From Pseudorasbora parva (taxonomy: Eukaryota; Chordata; Actinopteri; Cypriniformes; Gobionidae), in contig NC_090191.1 in the NCBI RefSeq assembly GCF_024679245.1, positions 1,948,268 to 2,012,267 on the forward strand: 64,000 nucleotides of DNA, written 5' to 3'. The translations under genes and the position numbers were made by a program. A model generated the notes under the pieces. It saw only the letters and a list, made by a program, of their open reading frames with translations. It ran no database searches and was not told the origin of the DNA. Below are positions 49,830 to 55,893 of the stretch, one piece after another (the stretch's first letter is position 1; every line of letters starts with the position of its first letter).

Positions 49830-52800
49830 GAATTATATTAATACAAGTTTAATTTCTTAAGTGTTTGGTTTATGAACTGATTTGATCAAATGAGTTTGTA
49901 TTTGTCTTACAGTGTTTTTATATGAATTTTTGTCTAACAAAGTAAATATATATATCGAAATTAGATTATGCCATCAAGCAATGGACAGAAGGCGTTCAGA
50001 GAGAAACTGGTGCATCTGAAGCCCTGCGGATTGCGAAATGAGACTACAAACCATCAGTCCTCGTCAATCTCTCTGCTGCCTTTGAGACTGTGAATCATCA
50101 GATTCTTCTGTCCACCCACTCATCTCTGGGCATCACAGGGACTCCACTCCACTGGTTTGAGTCCTATCTAACAGGTAGGTCTTTCAAGGTTACTTGGAGA
50201 GGAGAGGTATCCAAAGCACATCAGCTGGCCACTGGGGTTCCTCAGGGCTCAGTGCTTGGACCTCTCCTCTTCTCCATTTACACTACATCATTGGGACTCA
50301 TCATTCAGGAACATGGCCTCTCATATCATTGCTATGCTGATGACACAGAGCTCTACCTCTCATTTCAACCAGATGATCCCACAGTAGCTGCACGAATCTC
50401 AAGCTGTCTGGCGGACATCTTGGCATGGATTACCTGCAGCTCAACCTGGCAAAGACTGAGCTTCTCGTCTTCCCTGCTATTCCGACTCTACAACACGACT
50501 TCACCATCCAGCTATAGTAGATCATCAATTACCCCATCAAGGTAGGACAGAAATCATGGAGTAACCTTCGATGACGTGCTGTCCTTCAAAGACCACATTT
50601 CAAAGACAGCTCGGCAATGCAGGTTTGCGCTGCTCAACATCAGGAAGATCAGACCGTTCCTAACAGAGCAACACAGTTTCTCATCCAGGCCCTGGTCATT
50701 TCTAGGCTAGACTTCTGCAATGCGCTTCTGGCTTGTCTCACATCATATGTGATCAAGATGCTTCAAGTGATGTTTTATTAACAAATTTCAGGAGCAGCAC
50801 GTTCAGATAATTAAACCTAATCAAACAGGAGTGGAGCACATTAAGTGAATGAATTCAATCAATAAGAGGTGTATATGTACAGCAGATTTACCTCCTTTTA
50901 GTTGACAGTTTTTTAGCTTAGCATCTCTCCACCAGCCCATCTCCTCACTTTGATTTAATAAACTGTTATTAGACTTCAACACAAGTGTGTGTGAATGTGT
51001 GGGGTGGGGGGAAAAATAATTTGGGTTCGGGCAAAAATTTTGATCCTGAAGCCCTCTCCCGGACAGCTTGTCAAATACGCAAGTTCAGAGAGACTAAAAG
51101 AGGAGTGACATGGGCCCTTTTGGGCAAGACGTACGGCTCCGTTCTGAATTATTTCACAAGTTCACACTTACATGTACATCAAACTAAATAAAGTAAAGAT
51201 TACACTCACCGCTCGCATAAAGTTCAAGGCGTTGACGCTTGCTTACAGATCCACCACAAGCTCAGAATCCACATACTTCAACTCGCTCCTACGAGTCTAC
51301 ACCCCCACCAGAAGCCTTCGCTCAGCTAATGAGTCTACACCCCCACCAGAAGCCTTCGCTCAGCTAATGAGTCTACACCCCCACCAGAAGCCTTCGCTCA
51401 GCTGAGGAGTCTACACCCCCACCAGAAGCCTTCGCTCATCTAATGAGTCTACACCCCCACCAGAAGCCTTCGCTCAGCTAATGAGTCTACACCCCCACCA
51501 GAAGCCTTCGCTCATCTAATGAGTCTACACCCCCACCAGAAGCCTTCGCTCATCTAATGAGTCTACACCCCCACCAGAAGCCTTCACTCATCTAATGAGT
51601 CTACACCCCCACCAGAAGCCTTCGCTCAGCTAATGAGTCTACACCCCCACCAGAAGCCTTCGCTCATCTAATGAGTCTACACCCCCACCAGAAGCCTTTG
51701 CTTAGCTGAGGAGTCTACACCCCCACCAGAAGCCTTTTCTCAGCTGAGGAGTCTACACCCCCACCAGAAGCCTTCGCTCATCTAATGAGTCTACACCCCC
51801 ACCAGAAGCCTTTTCTCAGCTGAGAAGTCTACACCCACACCAGAAGCCTTCGCTCAGCTAATGAGTCTACACCCCCACCAGAAGCCTTCGCTCAGCTGAG
51901 GAGTCTACACCTCCACCAGAAGCCTTCACTTAGCTAATGAGTCTACACCCCCACCAGAAGCCTTTGCTCAGCTAATGAGTCTACACCCCCACCAGAAGCC
52001 TTCGCTCAGCTAATGAGCCTACACCCCCACCAGAAGCCTTTGCTCAGCTGAGGAGTCTACACCCCCACCAGAAGCCTTCACTCAGCTAATGAGCGACGGC
52101 TCTTGGGACAATAACAGAAAGTCATATTTTCATTCACTGTTCCTTGTTGGTGGAACGATCTCCTCACCTCCATCCGGATGGCAGAATCACTGACAACATT
52201 CAAAAGACTGCTGAAAACTCATCTCTTCCATGAGCACTTAACAACACCTAAGCAATGTACAAATCATAATATTTCAAGCACTTTTTGTGATTTTTCGCCT
52301 CCTCAGGACGGATCGCTTCATGCATTCCTCAGTTATAAGTTGCTTTGGATAAAAGCGTTTGCTAAATGAATAAATGTAAATCTGATGATAAAAACCTGAC
52401 AGTATTTTTGTGAATTTCTAAGAGCTCTACCCACACCTCCGCTGAACTCAACAACTACAGCAACAAATACAACACTGACTAGCGATGCAGCTACACCAGG
52501 ACCCACTGAGGGGTGAGACTACAACATTATATTAAAAGGTGTTTAGAGAAACCGATGATAAAAACCTGACAATATTTTGTCTGTTTGTTAGAGCTCTACC
52601 CACACCTCCGCCAAACTCAACAACTACAGCAGCAACAACTACAGCAGCAACAACTACAATACTGACTATCACTGCAGCTACACCAGGACCCACTGAGGGG
52701 TGAGACTACAACATTATTTTAAAGGTGTTTAGAGAAACTGATTGTTAAATAGCTTTCTGGACTGTATTGACTGGTTCTGACTTAATTGGGATCATCACAG

Positions 52801-55800
52801 CGCATCGGTAAAAATGCACAAAGTCCAAGAGTCCAATCACTGTTGTTTAATAAAAGGTTCAAGCCATCTGACATACTCAGTAACTAAGCGTGTGTGTGTA
52901 ACTAAGCGTGTGTGTGGCGTGTGGTTTCTATAATAAAAAAACAGAAATATAAAGAATCAGTTTACAGTAATAAAAGATAAACATTTAAATCAAAAGAATA
53001 AACTGAAACGTGACTATATGAAATGTAAACAATCGACTATTAATATACACATGACCATCGTCTTATAACTAATCAATCCAATATAATCTTTACAATCCAC
53101 ATAAATATGGCTTACTGGCATTTGTAGAGTGTAAACTACGGTGGCCGAGACAGCTCAACACGCTGCAAATGAAGAAAGCACCAGCAAATAAAGAAAACAT
53201 CTTCATCAGTTTGACAACACGCGTGCTGCAAAAGTTCACAACACGTACAAATACAAAAACGCGCTGCAAATCCTCACAACACATGCAAATACAAAAACGC
53301 GCTGCAAATCCTCACAACACATGCACATTTAAAAACGCGCTACAAAAGTGTACAACACATGCAAATTTAAAAACTGACCTGAAAGGTGCGTTTTTTTTGT
53401 TTACTTTTATATCATGATGGTATAATTGCTTAGTCGTTTGGATATTGTTGGCCTAAATATATTGTTATACTGTATAAAAAAGACCATGCAATCATACGTT
53501 CAGAATGTTTAAATAAACAAAACAAAAAAACTCACCTTTCAGCTGGTCAGTGACAACAACAGTGGTGACAGGCGAGTAAACAATAAGCAGGTCCCAGTGG
53601 GGGTTCATCACTCAAAGGAGTCCCCTTAAAACATTTCCGTTGTGGTCTGTGTTATTTGCAGCGCGTTTTTGTATTTGCATGTGTTGTGAGGATTTGCAGC
53701 GCGTTTTTGTATTTGCATGTGTTGTGAACATTTGCAGCGCGTGTGTTGTCAAACTGATGAAGATGTTTTCTTTATTTGCTGGTGCTTTCTTCATTTGCTG
53801 CGTGTTGAGCTGTCTCGGCCACTGTAGTAAACACTAAAGTAAACATATGGAAAATACGAGTCATTGTCAGTATTTCAATTATACAGCGTGCGTCGGACCA
53901 CATGTGCAAAGATAGTGAACACTGTCATATCGCTAACATTAGCTTCACAGAAATATGGATATTTTCATCATCAGAACGTTTAAACCTATAATACAAAAAA
54001 TAGCCATATAAACACAACCCGAATATCAATAATTACTTATTATGTGAAAATTAAACTTACTTTTAAAATTAGGCACACTCTTCTATTGGATACACGCGAG
54101 CCCTCCGCAGCTTTCAAGCGGAACATAACAATGTGCGTCAAACTCTGGAGGCGGGACTAAGCTACAGCCGTCAGTAATTCCCAACCCACCTATCACGATT
54201 AACTTACTGAGCCTTTTCAACACTGATGATAAAAACCTGACAATATTTTTGTGTGTTTCTTAGAGTTCTACCCACACCTCTGCCAAACACAACAACTACA
54301 GCAACACCAACTACAGCAGCAACAACTACAGTAAAAACAACTACAGCAACAACTACAGCAACCAAAACTACAGCAAAGACTAGCACTAGAGCTACACCAG
54401 GAGCCACTGAGGGGTGAGACTACAACATTACTTTAAACAGTGACGTCCCAGCATAACAGAGCATTCATTGCTCTATGACAAGAACAGAATCTGCTATGAC
54501 AGTGATACGATGAACAGGGCTGGGTATTCATACTCGTTTCCCAATACACTTTGAGTAACTAGGGTTGCCACCCGTCCCTTGAAATACGGAATCGTCCCGT
54601 ATTTTCAGGAAAAATGACGCGTCCCGTATCAAAGCAATACGGGACGCGATTTGTCCCGTATTTTACATAGGTCCACCCGCATTGTGTGAAGACACGTCCT
54701 ATTCTGCCCCTAATTGGGTCGCTGCCGTCGTTGGTTTGTTTGATTGGTTTGTTTCAGGTTCACGGGCCGTGAATCACGGCCAATCAGAGTCAGAAGAGAA
54801 GGGGACCCGCCTCGCCGGTTCTTTTCTATATGGGCAGAATCCATTTGAAACGATGGCGGAGGCAGGTCCAAATACCTCCGCGTCCAGCTGTAAAAGTTTC
54901 AGAGCAGAAACGCAAGTGGATGCAGAGGTACAGACGAGAGTGGGAAGAAATACATATTTGGCTGGAAAGTGTCCGCGGCAATGAATACCAAGCCAATTGC
55001 ACAATAATTATTTGTCGGCGAGTGTTTTCAGTGGCGCACGGTGGCCTGTCAGATGTGAGACAGCACGCATCGGGAGAGCAACATTCACTAAATGCAAGAG
55101 CTCACCGAAATCAAAGCACTGTCGCACAGTTCTTCATACCTCAAGCATCTCCTAAGGCAGATAGTTATGTTTTTTTTTTTTATCACCTCAATTTTTTGAT
55201 TGATAACGTTAGATTTCATAAATGCTGCCTATTAAGAAATAATGTTAATAATGTAGGCTACATTAATGATGTTATGGTATGATTTGTTTATTAAGGTTAA
55301 GTTGTATAGTCAGACACAAGCATTACTTTAATAAGAGATAATATATATATACATATACATATATTTAATCAAAATAGGACCTTTTAGGAATAAAATAAAC
55401 AACTATTTGTTATGCTTAACAAATTTAAATAATTGCATCATCCAATACTATAGAATTAATAATAGACTATAAAAACGGAATAATACATAAATATATTTAC
55501 TTAACTTACCAAAAATAAAAATGTTGTTTAGTGTTTTATTAAAATAAGAAATGATTGTAGATATTATATCATTTACAGTTATTTAGGTGTGGTTTCACTG
55601 TTTGGATGGTGTTACTGCAAACAATGACAAATATTTTAGTCAAAATCTTTGTTCACAACACTATAAAATTACTCGAGTTAATTTGCAATTTCTTATCCTA
55701 CTCCCCTCTAGGTTACAGCAGTTGAGTTTGTTTTTCATTGTCATAGCTGTGTATTATACTGAGTGCATCTGTTTACACTGATTTCAATAGCAGATATCCT

Positions 55801-55825
55801 ATTATAATGTCCATTGGTATCAATC

Positions 55826-55893
<68 letters not shown>

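Noticed and set aside
53090..53837. Small membrane-protein-like ORFs ([19 protein letters not shown]) on both strands
   Set aside because: The two frames are reverse copies in the arms of an inverted-repeat element, not independent genes.
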